Source of the DNA: Procambarus clarkii
Taxonomy: Eukaryota > Arthropoda > Malacostraca > Decapoda > Cambaridae
Reading direction: 5' to 3'
DNA length: 64,000 nucleotides
Assembly (NCBI RefSeq): GCF_040958095.1
Contig: NC_091227.1
Location: 18,405,776 to 18,469,775 of the forward strand
Shown: positions 22,576 through 33,939 of the stretch, one piece after another
Position numbering within the stretch: the first letter of the stretch is position 1
How the letters are laid out: every line of letters begins with the position of its first letter
The notes under the pieces: model-generated
Seen by the model: the letters and a program-made list of their open reading frames with translations, nothing else
Told to the model about the DNA's origin: nothing
The model's database searches: none
Position numbers and translations under genes: made by a program

Positions 22576-23280
22576 ACAAACTAGTTTAGGTAACACTCTG
22601 TAACAACAAAAATTAATAATGCCGCAAATAAAATATTTGCAATTTATGTATAAATTGACATAGCATTATATATTACATACATGAAAATATATATACGTAA
22701 GATTGTTTCTTAGATTGTAACTTGTTTAGTTAAATGGAATAGAGGTTCAGTTGCCAAGCCCATTATGTGTCTCTGTAACCTGACACCATACCCACCCCTT
22801 ACCCATACGATATGGGTATGTGGTGCATAATAAATGAACAAACTAAATAACTACTTATCATCGCCCAAGGGTTAGGTATTGTGTCAGTAATCAGTTGTGT
22901 TCTCTCCAGAGATTACTACTGCTGGTTAATAGATTAGACTCCCATCTTATGTTCTCTCCTGAGTCCATGTGAGATGGGGATAACCCATAATCCCCATAAT
23001 CCTCTGAGATGGGGATAACAGATGAACTCGTAGATAGCTTTTGATCTACATTCTGTAATCTTTCATACCAGAATAGGCTATTATGTATACCTGTGTACAT
23101 AACATACACTGTTATGTATACCTAAGACTCTTAAATAATAAAGTACATTAACTTATTTGTCATTTTTGAATTACGTACAGTCCGTAATCATCTACAAGGG
23201 AAACCATTATATTGTCTGTAGCTAATATAATTTGATGTGAAACCTTGTTATGTTAACTGATACGATACATCGCATTTAAT
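22576..23280. other. Intron 1 DNA, nothing recognised
   Basis: AT-rich. A minus-strand open frame of 72 codons at 22891-23109 shows no recognisable domain. Confidence 0.35.
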
Positions 23281-23324
23281 TTAACTGGACGAATCCCTTC
23301 GCCCGCAACTGTGCGAGTGGCAAC

Positions 23325-23415
23325 ACCATGACGTCACGTGGCGCGCTCCATGGCTGCCAACATTGCTGACAAACTGGCGTTGTATAATTACACCTTCTCT
23401 ATATTCTTCACTTAA
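23325..23415 (+). promoter_or_regulatory. CRE plus E-box cluster with short ORF
   Basis: A palindromic TGACGTCA at 23329-23336 overlaps CACGTG at 23335-23340, followed by a CpG-rich 'gcgcgctccatggctgcc' and an ATG at 23350 opening 21 codons (MAANIADKLALYNY...). In AT-rich DNA this looks like a promoter or first exon, but I cannot tie it to a gene. Confidence 0.35.
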
Positions 23416-23924
23416 TTCGATTACTGGACATTCTACAGCGCACGGCATATTTTTTACGTGGTAATGTTTCGATATCCTTATACTGAACTAATTAAATCAT
23501 TCATATGCATAAAAATAACTATAAATAAAGAATAACATTTTACATAATCTCGTAATTCAAAACAATGATTAATTCCGCCTATGCCATTCAAAATTCATGA
23601 ACTTATTAGTTTTACGGACTAAGACTTAAAACTAATTAAGATCAAAAGCACAAAATTAACTGAAGCAGAAAAATAAGAAAGAATTACAATAATTACATTT
23701 TGAATGAAATGAAACATGAAACAGCAGAATGAAATGAAACAGCAGAAGTTGCAACAGAAAAGCAAATATTAATTTTGACAGATAAACAGAAGGAATACAT
23801 TTTATTTTAAGTTTTTACACGGCAGATATCAGCAGTTTTACAGGTTCAGTCGTTAATCATTGTTGTTCAATAATAGCAAAACATAACTTGACATTTAGGA
23901 GATTAGGTTAGGTTACATAAGGGC

Positions 23925-24155
23925 ACCTGACAGCTGGGTGGACAGCGCTTTGGATTCGTAGTCCTGAGGTTCTGGGTTCGATCCCCGGTGGAGGCGGAGA
24001 CAAATGGGCAAAATGTTTCTTTCACTCTTGATGCCCCTGTTACCTAGCAGTAAATAGGTACATGGGAGTTAGACAGCTGCTACGGGCTGTTTCCTGGAGA
24101 CTTGGTCGAGGACCGGGCCGCTGGGTCACTAAGCCCCGAAATCATCTCAAGATAC
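23925..24155 (+). mobile_element. tRNA-derived SINE, copy A2
   Basis: Same structure as 19262-19512 ('gtggacagcgctttggattc', 'gggttcgatccccggtgg', 'tagcagtaaataggtaca', 'aatcatctcaagata'). It sits inside the minus-strand LINE, so it is younger than that LINE. Confidence 0.9.
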
Positions 24156-24281
24156 ATACAGTTGATTAGGGAGTACTTAGTTTCTCTCTTAAACTGGTAT
24201 AGAGAGGGACGGTCTTTGACGTGACTGAGAAAGTCATTCCACATTTTGGGACATTTGACCTGCAGAGCATTTCTACTTTAG

Positions 24282-24282
<1 letters not shown>

Positions 24283-24350
<68 letters not shown>

Positions 24351-24564
24351 AATATGACCGAAAGGGTAAGATTAATAATTTTAACACGAATATTCTCAAC
24401 ATTTCTTACGTTTTTCTTCACTATTGGGGGTAATTGAAAAATTAACTCCAAAATTCATTCTTTATTTTTGGTCTGACGCCTGAACGCGTTTCATAATGCT
24501 TCTTACATTTTCAAAGACTCTCTTTGAAAGTCTGTAGTCTAGAGAGAGAGAGAGAGAGAGAGAG
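24283..24564 (+). mobile_element. (TA)n with attached repeat, copy 3, and (AG)n end
   Basis: The (TA)n at 24283-24345 runs directly into 'tatgaccgaaagggtaagat', parallel with 15160-15370, and the block ends in (AG)n at 24540-24564. It is nested in the LINE. Confidence 0.75.
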
Positions 24565-25639
24565 TACACTTGAGAGGATATGCAGTGACTTCATATCTAA
24601 CATATTCAGAGATTTAAGTAGGGAGGGGGGACGGAGTGGTGTTTGGGGCTTGAGTAATTAGAGGTCGTAGAACCCCCAGTCACAGATACCAGATGCGAGA
24701 TAACGATAGATGAGAGGGTAATACAGCGTTAAAATGTCAGAGCGAGATTACCTTGCGGTAACCTTGAGGTACATTGAGATAAACAATATTTGATATTAGA
24801 AAGAATACCAACTGTTTTATAATTTTGTTTACTTATATTGTGTATGTGGAACTGTAAATTCAGCTTGTTATCAATGAGAACACCAACAAATTTACCATCT
24901 ACTTTCTTACTAATATAGATACTGTATTATTAATTATTAGCTAAATTTGATCGGTGGATTTATTACCAAACATAATATAAATTGGTTTATCAGTGTTAAG
25001 GACGACTTTGTTAGCAGTTAGCAAAAGATGGACTTAATTTAGTTATGTATTCACTGTGTCATTCAGAATAAGAGGGTTAGGACTAGAGAAAATGAAAGTT
25101 GTGTCATCAGCAAATAAAATTGGCTTTCAGTGTTGAAAGGCATTCGGAAGGTCATTAAGGTAGATGAGACAGATGAGAGGGTCAAGTATACTGGCCTGTG
25201 AAGCACCAATGTTAATGGGTAGGGTGTGAGAATTAGAATCATTCACAGAGAAATACTGGAGTCAGACACTGAGGTAAGACTGGGGGTACTGGAGTACCTG
25301 GTTGTAGTTTAAGGTTATTGTGGTTAACAGTGTAAAAAGCCTTACATAGGTCAACAAATAAACCAACAGGGTATCCATTCTTATCTAGAGCTGCTTGTAT
25401 CAAGTTAATCATACTAATCGGTGCATCATTGGTATTTTTTTCAGGGTCTAAAGCCATATTGGCAAGAGCTCAGTATATTGTGTTTGGCTAGATAAGAGTA
25501 AAGCTGCTTGTAGATTAACTTCTCAAATATTTTAGACAAGGTTGACAGGATTGAGTCCAGTCTGAAATTGTTGACATCCGTGAGATTACCACTTTTATGA
25601 ACCCGCCTCCTGAAGCCAGGAGGCGGGTATATATAAATA

Positions 25640-25912
25640 TATATACACTGAAGCCAGGAAGCCAGTGTATATATACATGTTAGACTTATATGGGGGTCCT
25701 CCCCCCCCCCCTCCTCCCCAAGGTCAAACTACTGACCCTCCCCAGGATGCAATACAACAAGCTGACTCCTGGATACCTATTTCCTGCTAGGTGAACAGTT
25801 GCATTAGGTGATAGGAAACGCGCCCAACCATTTCTCTCCCACCCGGAATTCGAACCAGGAACTTCCGATTGTGAGTCGAGAACGAACCCGACTCTACTAT
25901 CGGGACCCTATG
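25640..25912 (-). mobile_element. tRNA-derived SINE, minus member of a head-to-head pair
   Basis: On the minus strand: head 'gtagagtcgggttcgttctc', box B near 'ggttcgaattccggg', body 'gcgtttcctatcacctaatg', 'cctagcaggaaataggtatc', tail 'acatgtatatatacactggc'. The plus-strand copy at 26200-26465 shares all parts. Confidence 0.85.
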
Positions 25913-26199
25913 AAATACTTCAACTAGATATATTTTTATATAAATATAATATTTAGAAGTTATTTGTCTCTGAGTTGGTAACACAAACGGAGCGTTGGCG
26001 CCAAACACGAACTCAGGGCTACCAACCCTATCGACTAGCGTGTACTACCATGTGCACCCATAGCATGCGCGGCGTTGCATAACGAATAAATACATTCTAT
26101 AGTAAACAAACAGAATTAAACACATAAATAATAAACGCGTTAGATGGGAAAGTTCATAATCAACCGTACTGGGAAAAATCTGGAACCTACTAGACGAAT

Positions 26200-26465
26200 A
26201 CTACAGCAATACGGTCGGGTTCATTCTCGGCTCACAATCGGGAATTCCAGGTTCGTATCTCGGGACAGAAATGGTTTGGTGCGTTTACTATCACCTAATG
26301 CTCCTGTCCACCTAGCAGTAAAATAGGTACCCAGGAGTAGTCAGCTTGTTGAGGGGTTAAATCCTAGGGGAAAGGGAGGGTCTGTATTCGACCTTTGGGG
26401 AGGGGGGGGGGAGCCTCGATATAAGCCTAACATGTATATATACACTGGCTGCCTGTCCCCTGACA
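26200..26465 (+). mobile_element. tRNA-derived SINE, plus member of a head-to-head pair
   Basis: Inverted partner of 25640-25912 with 'ggttcgtatctcgggac' as box B, 'gcgtttactatcacctaatg' and tail 'acatgtatatatacactggc'. The two copies could fold into a long hairpin in an RNA. Confidence 0.85.
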
Positions 26466-26548
26466 CAATGAAGGATCATTATTATTATATTAATGAAAGG
26501 TCACGAGAAACAGCTGATGCAAATTAAAAATAGAATGTAGGTACGGAG

Positions 26549-26920
26549 CAGGTGTATTTCATGACGCTATACACAACAGGAGATGTATTTCATGACACTA
26601 TACACAACAGGTGTATTTCATGACACTATACACAACAGATGTATTTCAAGACACTATACACAACAGGAGGTGTATTTCATGACACTATACACAACAGGAG
26701 GTGTATTTCATGACACTATACACAACAGGAGGTGTATTTCATGACACTATACACAACAGATGTATTTCAAGACACTATACACAGCAGGAGATGTATTTCA
26801 AGCCACTATACACACCAGGAGATGTATTTCAAGACACTATACACACCAGGAGATGTATTTCAAGACACTATACACACCAGGAGATGTATTTCAAGACACT
26901 ATACACACCAGGTATACATT
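26549..26920. repeat. Minisatellite, about 31-bp unit, roughly 12 copies
   Basis: Unit 'gtatttcaagacactataca' plus 'cacaccaggagat' or a variant. The early copies have 'catgacac' and 'caacaggag'; the last four have 'caagacac' and 'caccaggag', so the array grew by blocks. Open frames across it are artefacts. Confidence 0.95.
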
Positions 26921-27169
26921 GAACAATGATAAATATTAAGGCATATCTGAAGGGTTATACATATTGTAGCCTAGTGCTGATCCTGACAGTAGACAATACA
27001 AGACTAAGAGAGTAATAGCAACCATACATGCAGAGTAGTCGTATGTTAAGAGCCAATTGGGTACACATTCATAATATTATATATTTTGTATACCAATACA
27101 AAACATGAGCGTCATTATACCAATTGAGGTCCACAATGAGCAGCTTATAATGTCAACGTCGATACTGGT

Positions 27170-27170
<1 letters not shown>
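26921..27170. other. Intron 1 DNA, nothing recognised
   Basis: No feature supported. Confidence 0.35.

Positions 27171-27238
<68 letters not shown>
27171..27238. repeat. (CT)n microsatellite
   Basis: About 68 bp of CT followed by a short CA run. Confidence 0.97.
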
Positions 27239-27241
<3 letters not shown>

Positions 27242-27259
27242 ACACACACAACTGAAGAG

Positions 27260-27475
27260 CACTGGCTGTTGTAACAGCCTACAGCCGGGTGTGTGAATGT
27301 GGCATAGCCTTGGTCGCAAGTTCGCGCCCACTTCACTGCCCTAGTGGATTTGCTCATTGATATATAACTGATATATATCACATCAATGTGATAAGGCACT
27401 GCGGGCTCACCATAGCCCGTGCTACTTGGAACTTTTTGTTCCAGGTAGCGAATCTTGAACAACAACAACAAACAA
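27260..27475. mobile_element. SINE (+) followed by dispersed repeat (-)
   Basis: About 27262-27390 is a SINE-like unit with 'ggtcgcaagttcgcgccc' and 'tggatttgctcattgatat', matching the tail at 50035. It is followed at 27391-27475 by a minus-strand copy of the 'gggctatggtgagcccg' repeat. Confidence 0.6.
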
Positions 27476-28100
27476 CGTCAATGTGATTTCTGTGTGTGAG
27501 TGGCTGTAGTGTTTGACCTGTAGTGTCGACTTCCTCCAATAGTCAAGAATTGTTTGCTCTCTGATTTGCAGAAAGTAGAGGAGGAGGAGGACTGGAGAAG
27601 AAGGAGGAGGAGGAGAGGCAGGTAAGGCCCCCTCGACCTTTCTTCAGGTAATCTTAAAGGTGACGACTTATGCACCCTGAAACAGTAGGCATCTTCACTT
27701 TGGTGGCCGTACCTGGCCTACGGTACACCAGCACCCGTACCTCTACACGCTTAACTTATCACATACAACAATCGCTCTGGCCATTTTTGCATCACTGTAT
27801 TTACTCAGATATCTCCTTAACATTCCTTTGTGAGCGAGACAGCCATATAGAGACCTCGTAAGTTTCCAGCCTGTCAGTGTTGATTTCAGACGTGAGGACG
27901 GCAGTGTTCTTCAGCATCTGACGGCTTGGGGAGCCTCATCCCATTTTGACAGGGAAATGGGAGGTAGAAATAGCCTAAGCTACTCTCTCGTCAACCTCTT
28001 CCCGTCTACCGTCTCAGCATTTACTTCCATGCTGAGACCCTACACACGAACCCAAAATACTGTTGGTGCATATTTTCATTAATTGATTACCGTTATTGAC
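27476..28100. other. Intron 1 DNA, nothing recognised
   Basis: Contains GGA-rich stretches at 27580-27620. No supported exon. Confidence 0.35.
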
Positions 28101-28104
28101 AGGA

Positions 28105-28290
28105 AGCCTGTTTATCGTGATCCCCCCCTCAGGCTTACCATCCCTAGGATGCGACCCACAACAATTCTCTAACTCCCTGGTGGTGATTTTACTGCTAGGT
28201 AAACAGAGGCATCAGATGAAAGGAAAAGTAGTGAACCGTATCTATCCTGGCTGGGGACTGAAGCCTCTGGGTCTCTGGACTGAGAGCAGA
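28105..28290 (-). mobile_element. Diverged SINE, minus strand
   Basis: Resembles 25640-25912 in order ('tactgctaggtaaacagagg', 'catcagatgaaaggaaa') at lower identity. Confidence 0.45.
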
Positions 28291-28299
28291 CTACATAGT

Positions 28300-28745
28300 T
28301 CAAGTTCAAGTATGTTTATTGAGACAAGAAAGAAATACATCTCAAAGGGATAGAGTAGCTTAGGCTATTTCTACCCCCCTATATTACATAGACCACTGTA
28401 CCGTCACTCTAATGACCTGAAGTAACAACCCTACAGTAGCCAAGGGGTCTCAGCCCGTACCTCAACTAATACGTCTCATTTTCAACGTTATGGTCCCCAA
28501 AATACAAATTACAAAGTACTGTATTATGAAGAGGTCACACAAATCCGTTTTCTATGCATCGGTTTAGGAAATGTAGATGTTTATCTCTCAATGTTTGGTA
28601 ATATGTTTATTGTTTGTGATGTGTGTGTATGTATGTATTAACACGATGTACTGAACGGGGTGAGAATACCTTGAGCTACCTCATCCCTTTGTATGTATTT
28701 TACCTCAATAAACTTATTTCAATTTCAATTTCAATTTCAATACAT
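28300..28745. mobile_element. Two retroelement 3' ends, tail-out
   Basis: At 28300-28330 'agttcaagtatgtttattga' is the inverse of a 3' end, and 28695-28740 'ctcaataaacttatttcaat' followed by (TTTCAA)n is the same type of 3' end in plus orientation. The two tails point outward. Confidence 0.6.
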
Positions 28746-28939
28746 CGGTAGGCTAGGTAAGAGGCTTGAGTTCGTGAGTTTCTGAATGGATAGCACGTTG
28801 TATTGTGTACGCTGTGGCGAATGAAGAGAATGGGCTGCTGGACGACTCGATACTCCAGGGTCGATAAGTGATTGTTTTTACATGCGTGAGGATGGACTGT
28901 GGCGAGGCGCGTGCGCATGCTCTCCACTGTGGTGGTGAT

Positions 28940-29035
28940 TCATCACTCTTGTTGTGTTCCCACGCACGCCTTAACCCCCTAACGTAGGTTCGAATCCTCG
29001 TTACGGCCCTTGTGGATTTGTTCCTAACCCAATTT
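28940..29035 (+). mobile_element. SINE fragment with box B
   Basis: 'gtaggttcgaatcctcgtta' followed by 'cggcccttgtggatttgttc', the family also seen at 32880, 21278 (-) and 49740 (-). Confidence 0.55.
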
Positions 29036-29112
29036 GTTTTGGAATCTCCATATTTGTATTTGTTTATGATGTAGCGCTTTACTAATCTTCTTACCTATTA
29101 ATCAATGTATTG

Positions 29113-29172
<60 letters not shown>
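29113..29172. repeat. (CT)n microsatellite
   Basis: About 60 bp of CT repeat. Confidence 0.97.
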
Positions 29173-29380
29173 CTGGCCCGAAACCCTCCATCCCCTTCGT
29201 CCCACTTTACCTAACTTTACCCGTCACTCTTACAGACCTAAAAAGCTCTCTCGTCATCCCTCCTCCTCCCACCCAAGCCACAGCTGTGGTAGAATATCTA
29301 ACAGTAGTAGGAGTAGCCGTAGTAGTTGTAGAAGTAGAAGTAGCAGATAGTAGAAAATAACACTAATATAAATAATCATC

Positions 29381-29446
<66 letters not shown>

Positions 29447-29639
29447 GCAGCGGCAGTATATAAGATAAATAATATAATAAAAATAAATGGCTTTTCATAG
29501 ATAATTTTAATCTCAGTATGCAGCTACTCACTAATTTATATTCTCATAGTATGTAATCATAGCGCTTGTTGTGTGTTTGTATATTGGTAACCCCCCCTCC
29601 CCCGACACACACACACACACACAAAAATGGAAATGACAA
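29173..29639. repeat. (TAA)n microsatellite and flanks
   Basis: The (TAA)n tract spans about 29380-29444. A (CA)n run of about 20 bp is near 29605. No gene in the flanks. Confidence 0.9.
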
Positions 29640-29808
29640 ATGGAATGCATTAGGGAGTGATGTGGTGGAGGCTGACTCCATACACAGTTTCAAGTGTAGA
29701 TATGATAGAGCCCGGTAGGCTCAAGAATCTGTACACCTGTTGATTGACGGTTGAGAGGCGGGACCAAAGAGCTAAAGCTCAACCCCCGCAAACAAACTAG
29801 GTGAGTAT

Positions 29809-29815
<7 letters not shown>
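29640..29815 (+). mobile_element. LINE C-terminal fragment
   Basis: The DNA 'gtggtggaggctgactccat' encodes the EADSIHSFK-type tail, and 'gaggcgggaccaaagagcta' follows. Same family as 20885-21150 (-) and 31550-31840 (+). Confidence 0.7.

Positions 29816-29845
<30 letters not shown>
29811..29845. repeat. (CA)n microsatellite
   Basis: About 35 bp, directly in front of the SINE at 29847. Confidence 0.95.
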
Positions 29846-29846
<1 letters not shown>

Positions 29847-29848
<2 letters not shown>

Positions 29849-30130
29849 GGGCGTTGGTGGCTGTGTGGGTAACACGCTGTACACGTAATCCTGTGGTCCG
29901 GGTTCGATTCCCGGCGCCGGCGAGAAACAAAAATGGGCAGAGTTTTTTTCACCCTGATTCCCCCTGTTACCTAGCACTAAATAGGTACATGGGAGTTAGA
30001 CTGCTGTTACGGGCTGCTTCCTGTGTGTGTGGGGGGGAACAAATTAGTTAGTAGTAGTTGATTGATTGACAGTTAAGAGGCGGGCCGAAAGAGCAAAGCT
30101 CAACCCCTGCAAGCACAACTAGCTGAATAC
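29847..30130 (+). mobile_element. tRNA-derived SINE with LINE-like tail
   Basis: Head 'gcgttggtggctgtgtgggt', box B 'gggttcgattcccggcgcc', body as in copy A1 ('aatgggcagagttttttt', 'aaataggtacatgggagtta', 'gttacgggctgcttcctg'). The last part 'gattgacagttaagaggcgg' with 'gaaagagcaaagctcaaccc' is the tail of the LINE at 29640-29815. Confidence 0.85.
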
Positions 30131-30139
30131 TTGTACAAA

Positions 30140-30550
30140 AGTGACCAGCTCCACGAATCATGTAGGCATCAAGACGGTCCCACCAGAGGCACGGGGGTTA
30201 CAATTCATTACGGTAACAGTACATCAATCTAACAAACGAGACACTATACACAACGTATGTAAGACCAAATCTATAATATGCAGCACCGGCATGGCATACC
30301 CACCTTGTGAAGCACATAAAATAAATGAGCAAATAACCCAATCAACAAGAAGACTGAAGAATTCCTGAGATCTGCAACAAAATTATCGTCTGAAATAAAA
30401 CGAGGCTACAAGGACAGGAAAAGATACAAGTACCAGAGGAGACATGATTACAACGTACAAGATACTGAGAGGAGTCTAAGGGGTAAACAGGGGTACAGAA
30501 CGAGAGGTTACAGATGGAAGTTGAAAACACAAATGAGTTAAACATAAAAA
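30140..30550 (+). mobile_element. LINE fragment, probable
   Basis: Broken frames give pieces such as GDMITTYKILRG (from 'gacatgattacaacgtacaa'), similar to the C-terminal region of non-LTR elements. No intact frame. Confidence 0.45.
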
Positions 30551-31540
30551 AGTATTATTGGAAGCGCAGGCAGTAAGCAAGTAGCAGTGGCTGTTACATC
30601 TATCAAGAGCAAGTAATATAGAAAACAGACATAAACCTACCAGTCACCAATAGCTAGGATTCGGGGTCCAGGGGGACCAAGAGCTAAGTCTTGCTGTCCT
30701 TAGACAATGGTAGGCAAGTGCTGATAGATAAATACACACAGATACAAGACCAATGATGAAATATTTAGCTTATCATGATGGAATATTTACCATATCATGA
30801 TGTAGAGCAATCAGTTAATGACACACTTGAGATTACTACACAACACGCCTCACTATTCCAGTTTGTAGAGTTGAACACCAACACAGTTTTATCTCGGTGT
30901 GTTTATCTACGTTGACTCAACCTTAATAAACTGATGTTACCCTTTGATATAGCGCCCACTGGGCTGGGTACATCAACACAGCGGCTCGTCCGTGTGTTAT
31001 TTAAGTCATTCACCAACAACCACAACACTTATTATAACCACATGACAATCACATTGCCAATCATTTACCCTCAGATTAAGATGATGCCATATATTATATT
31101 TAATATCGTTTTTATACAAATTCGGCTCATATAAAATCATTATATTTTGGCTAGCTTCCAAACGTTATTATACTGGATTATAATAAAAACAAATGAAGTG
31201 TTATTATCCACGTTAATTGTGGTTGACAATTTATATGATTGGGGCGTGGATTATCTAATTACTCAATGCTTGAGTGACAGCTTAGGGAGGGCTTAAAGTT
31301 CCAGTTGGGGGGCAGTTAGTTGCCTCTCGAATCCTTCCCTATTGAGGCTGTTCATATCATGATTGGGAGAGCTGCCGTCTCCCGCCCCGAGGATTGATGA
31401 TTCGAGGCTCCTAAGGCTCAAATGAATGAAATGTAATTGCCGAAGTTAACTGTGGTTGCATTTCAGTAATTACCTTCCCTGGCAAAAGATGTGTGAAAAT
31501 ATAAAGAATTTTCCATCATTAAAATCTATGATACAACACA
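30551..31540. other. Intron 1 DNA, nothing recognised
   Basis: AT-rich with no supported feature. Confidence 0.35.
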
Positions 31541-31549
31541 CATTAATGA

Positions 31550-31845
31550 TAACATTGGCCAGTGGGAAGAAACAGGAGAGAGCCAGCACAAGGGGACACA
31601 GGTGGAAACTTAGTACCCAGATGAGCCACAGAGACGTTAGAAAGAATTTTTTTCAGTGTCAGAGTAGTTAATAAATCGAATGTTTTAGGCAGTGATGTGG
31701 TGGAGGCTGACTCCATACACAGTTTCAAACGTAGATATGATAGAGCCCAGTAGGCTCAGGAATCTGTACACCAGTTGATTGACAGTTGAGAGGTGGGACC
31801 AAAGAGCCAAAGCTCAATCCCCGCAAGCACAATAAGTACCACCTC
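31550..31845 (+). mobile_element. LINE C-terminal fragment
   Basis: The plus strand encodes ASTRGHRWKLSTQMSHRDVR, then NFFQCQSS, followed by EADSIHSF-type DNA ('gtggtggaggctgactccat') and 'gaggtgggaccaaagagcca'. It is the longest of three copies in the window. Confidence 0.75.
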
Positions 31846-32200
31846 AAGGATGACAACATCAAAGAACTGGCGACAAGTCAGTAAACGACCTATGAATCCA
31901 GCTGATAATTCTCGCACACACAACGACAACACGAGCCACTTTGTTGGCAATATAAAACATACCAAACCTACATCCTACAGGTAAGGGAATGGGAAGGGTG
32001 GTAGAGCTGTTTACTGGAGATAAGGGTTACATTACACAGCAAATCTTCGATATAGGCCAAGTACATTGTCAAGTGTTCTAGAACTAAGATAGTAGGTTAT
32101 TAATACATCCCGGCATGCCTTACTCTAGGGCTGAAAAATCACACAATATGAGGCATTCTTCAATGCAGTGTTTAAGGCTCAGTGTTGCATTCAGCAGCGC
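31846..32200. other. Intron 1 DNA, nothing recognised
   Basis: No feature supported. Confidence 0.35.
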
Positions 32201-32465
32201 TAGTTTACTGTGCAGCCCATACTCATCCTGTGAGTGGTAGTTTACTGTGCAGCCCATACTCATCCTGTGAGTGGTAGTTTACTGTGCAGCCCATACTCAT
32301 CCTGTGAGTGGTAGTTTACTGTGCAGCCCATACTCATCCTGTGAGTGCTAGTTTACTGTGCAGCCCATACTCATCCTGTGAGTGCTAGTTTACTGTGCAG
32401 CCCATACTCATCCTGTGAGTGCTAGTTTACTGTGCAGCCCATACTCATCCTGTGAGTGGTAGTTC
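32201..32465. repeat. 37-bp minisatellite, seven near-identical copies
   Basis: Unit starts 'tagtttactgtgcagcccat' and ends 'ctcatcctgtgagtgg'. Copies start at 32201, 32238, 32275, 32312, 32349, 32386 and 32423, and a broken eighth at 32460. The only variation seen is gg or gc at the junction. Confidence 0.97.
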
Positions 32466-32870
32466 ACTGAGCACCTCATTACCCATCTTTACAGAGGGCA
32501 CAAGAGGTTTAATTAGCCCTCAGTGGGTGTTGGTTGATGTATTTCTGTTCATATGTACACAATTAATTTCATAATAATGAGATTGGTGTGATAACAGAAC
32601 AGCAACTGCTATGTGCAACAACGCTACATTACGAAATGCAAATCAAGTCATTTAGGCAACAATTAACATAATTATCAACACTGGATATTGTTGATATTAT
32701 AAGTGAACAGGAGTATTGCATTTTACATAGACCCGAATTCCCTCTGATGTTAGGCTACAAAGTTAATTCTTCACGTAAATTTTCATATATTTCTTACAAA
32801 CGAAACGTGGATATACATTGCGTATTTCAGGTATTGTATCATTAACAATCTAATCACACTAAAGTGATGC
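32466..32870. other. Intron 1 DNA, nothing recognised
   Basis: No feature supported. Confidence 0.35.
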
Positions 32871-32874
32871 ATCA

Positions 32875-32975
32875 AACCATGTTATGGCCTGGTTGTCTGG
32901 GGGTGCGCGTGTGGGAATACCCAGTGCACAAGTTCGAATCCTTATCACGGCTCCTATGGATTTTCTCATTAACAA
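32875..32975 (+). mobile_element. SINE fragment
   Basis: 'gtgcacaagttcgaatcctt' followed by 'tcacggctcctatggatttt', the same family as 28940-29035. Confidence 0.5.
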
Positions 32976-33379
32976 TGAAGTTATGTGCCATTTTTAGCTC
33001 TCTAGTGCTGACCTGCCAACACGCGAGACGGATGGAGTTGGCCAACTTACTAAAGCCAAAATGTGTATTCAGATTTTTCTCTCATACATATATAAGTCAA
33101 ACATAAAGGGCTCTGTTTTAACTCTGCTCTCATCATACTAGACATTCTCAAGGGCTCTGCGCCACCCAAGATAACCTATATAGCTTAACTCGACAGGTTT
33201 TCAAGAGACTTCACCTCTAATAATCAGTCGTAGAACTGTTTTTTTCTTTTTTACACAGGTGGGTACAGGAGCAGACGTCTGGTGACGTGTTAGCAGGCTA
33301 AGGGTTTCCTCCTCCCATAGCTCATGGTAAGGCCTTACACAACAAGTTTTCCCTGGAATAAACCCGCCAATCGTTTAAC

Positions 33380-33510
33380 AACCAGGTATACCCAATTACT
33401 GCAGGATGAACTGGGGGGCGAACAATTAAGGGGTAGCACCCAGTCAATCCTCCCTGGCCAGGACTCGAACCCAGATCAAATCGGTGGCGAGGCGCGGAAA
33501 TAGCGTGTTA
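33380..33510 (-). mobile_element. SINE fragment, minus strand
   Basis: On the minus strand 'tctgggttcgagtcctggcc' resembles box B of the second SINE family at 22323, followed by 'gggaggattgactgggtgct'. Confidence 0.6.
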
Positions 33511-33516
33511 ATAATG

Positions 33517-33605
33517 TTGTTTTAGATTCAGCAACTCAGAACAAAAGTTCCAAGTAGCACGGGCTATAGTGAGCCCGTAGTGTTAATAATGGTTCTTGTT
33601 GTTGT
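33517..33605 (+). repeat. Dispersed repeat with gggctatagtgagcccg core
   Basis: Plus-strand copy of the repeat at 7800-7882. Confidence 0.65.
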
Positions 33606-33939
33606 AAAATATACGACGAGAGGTCAGCGTGGCTCAATGCCATCAAGACGCACCTGTTTCAGCATGCAGGTGAGTACGGATGCCAGCGTGCAGGTGAAAG
33701 TGAAAGTGGGTGGTGGTTAAGCTCTCCAAGGTCACACTCCCACGCTTCCAAAATTACTCACTACCACAACACCAAAAACAAAAGAATGATTATAGCACTT
33801 TAAATACCATGATTATCCCTACAAATGTACACTTACCATCTTACAAACAAAACTAACCAACGTATCGGCCATGAACGAGAAAACCAATCCACGTGCATCA
33901 CAGAGTAAATAGAAGAAGAAAAACAATCACTGGTAACTC

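Larger units (their letters stand above)
23605..25560 (-). mobile_element. LINE, minus strand, with nested insertions
   Basis: Same family as 1736-3330. The 3' UTR is at 23605-23923; the RT region on the minus strand at 24780-25560 includes INLIQAALDKNGYPVGLFVD and LCKAFYTVNH, matching the 'VDL.KAFDTVNH' motif of reverse transcriptases. It is interrupted by a SINE (23925-24155) and a (TA)n plus repeat block (24283-24564). Stops and frameshifts make it dead. Confidence 0.85.

Noticed and set aside
26549-26920. CRISPR array
   Set aside because: Units repeat head to tail without unique spacers. It is a minisatellite in a eukaryotic genome. The same applies at 32201-32465.
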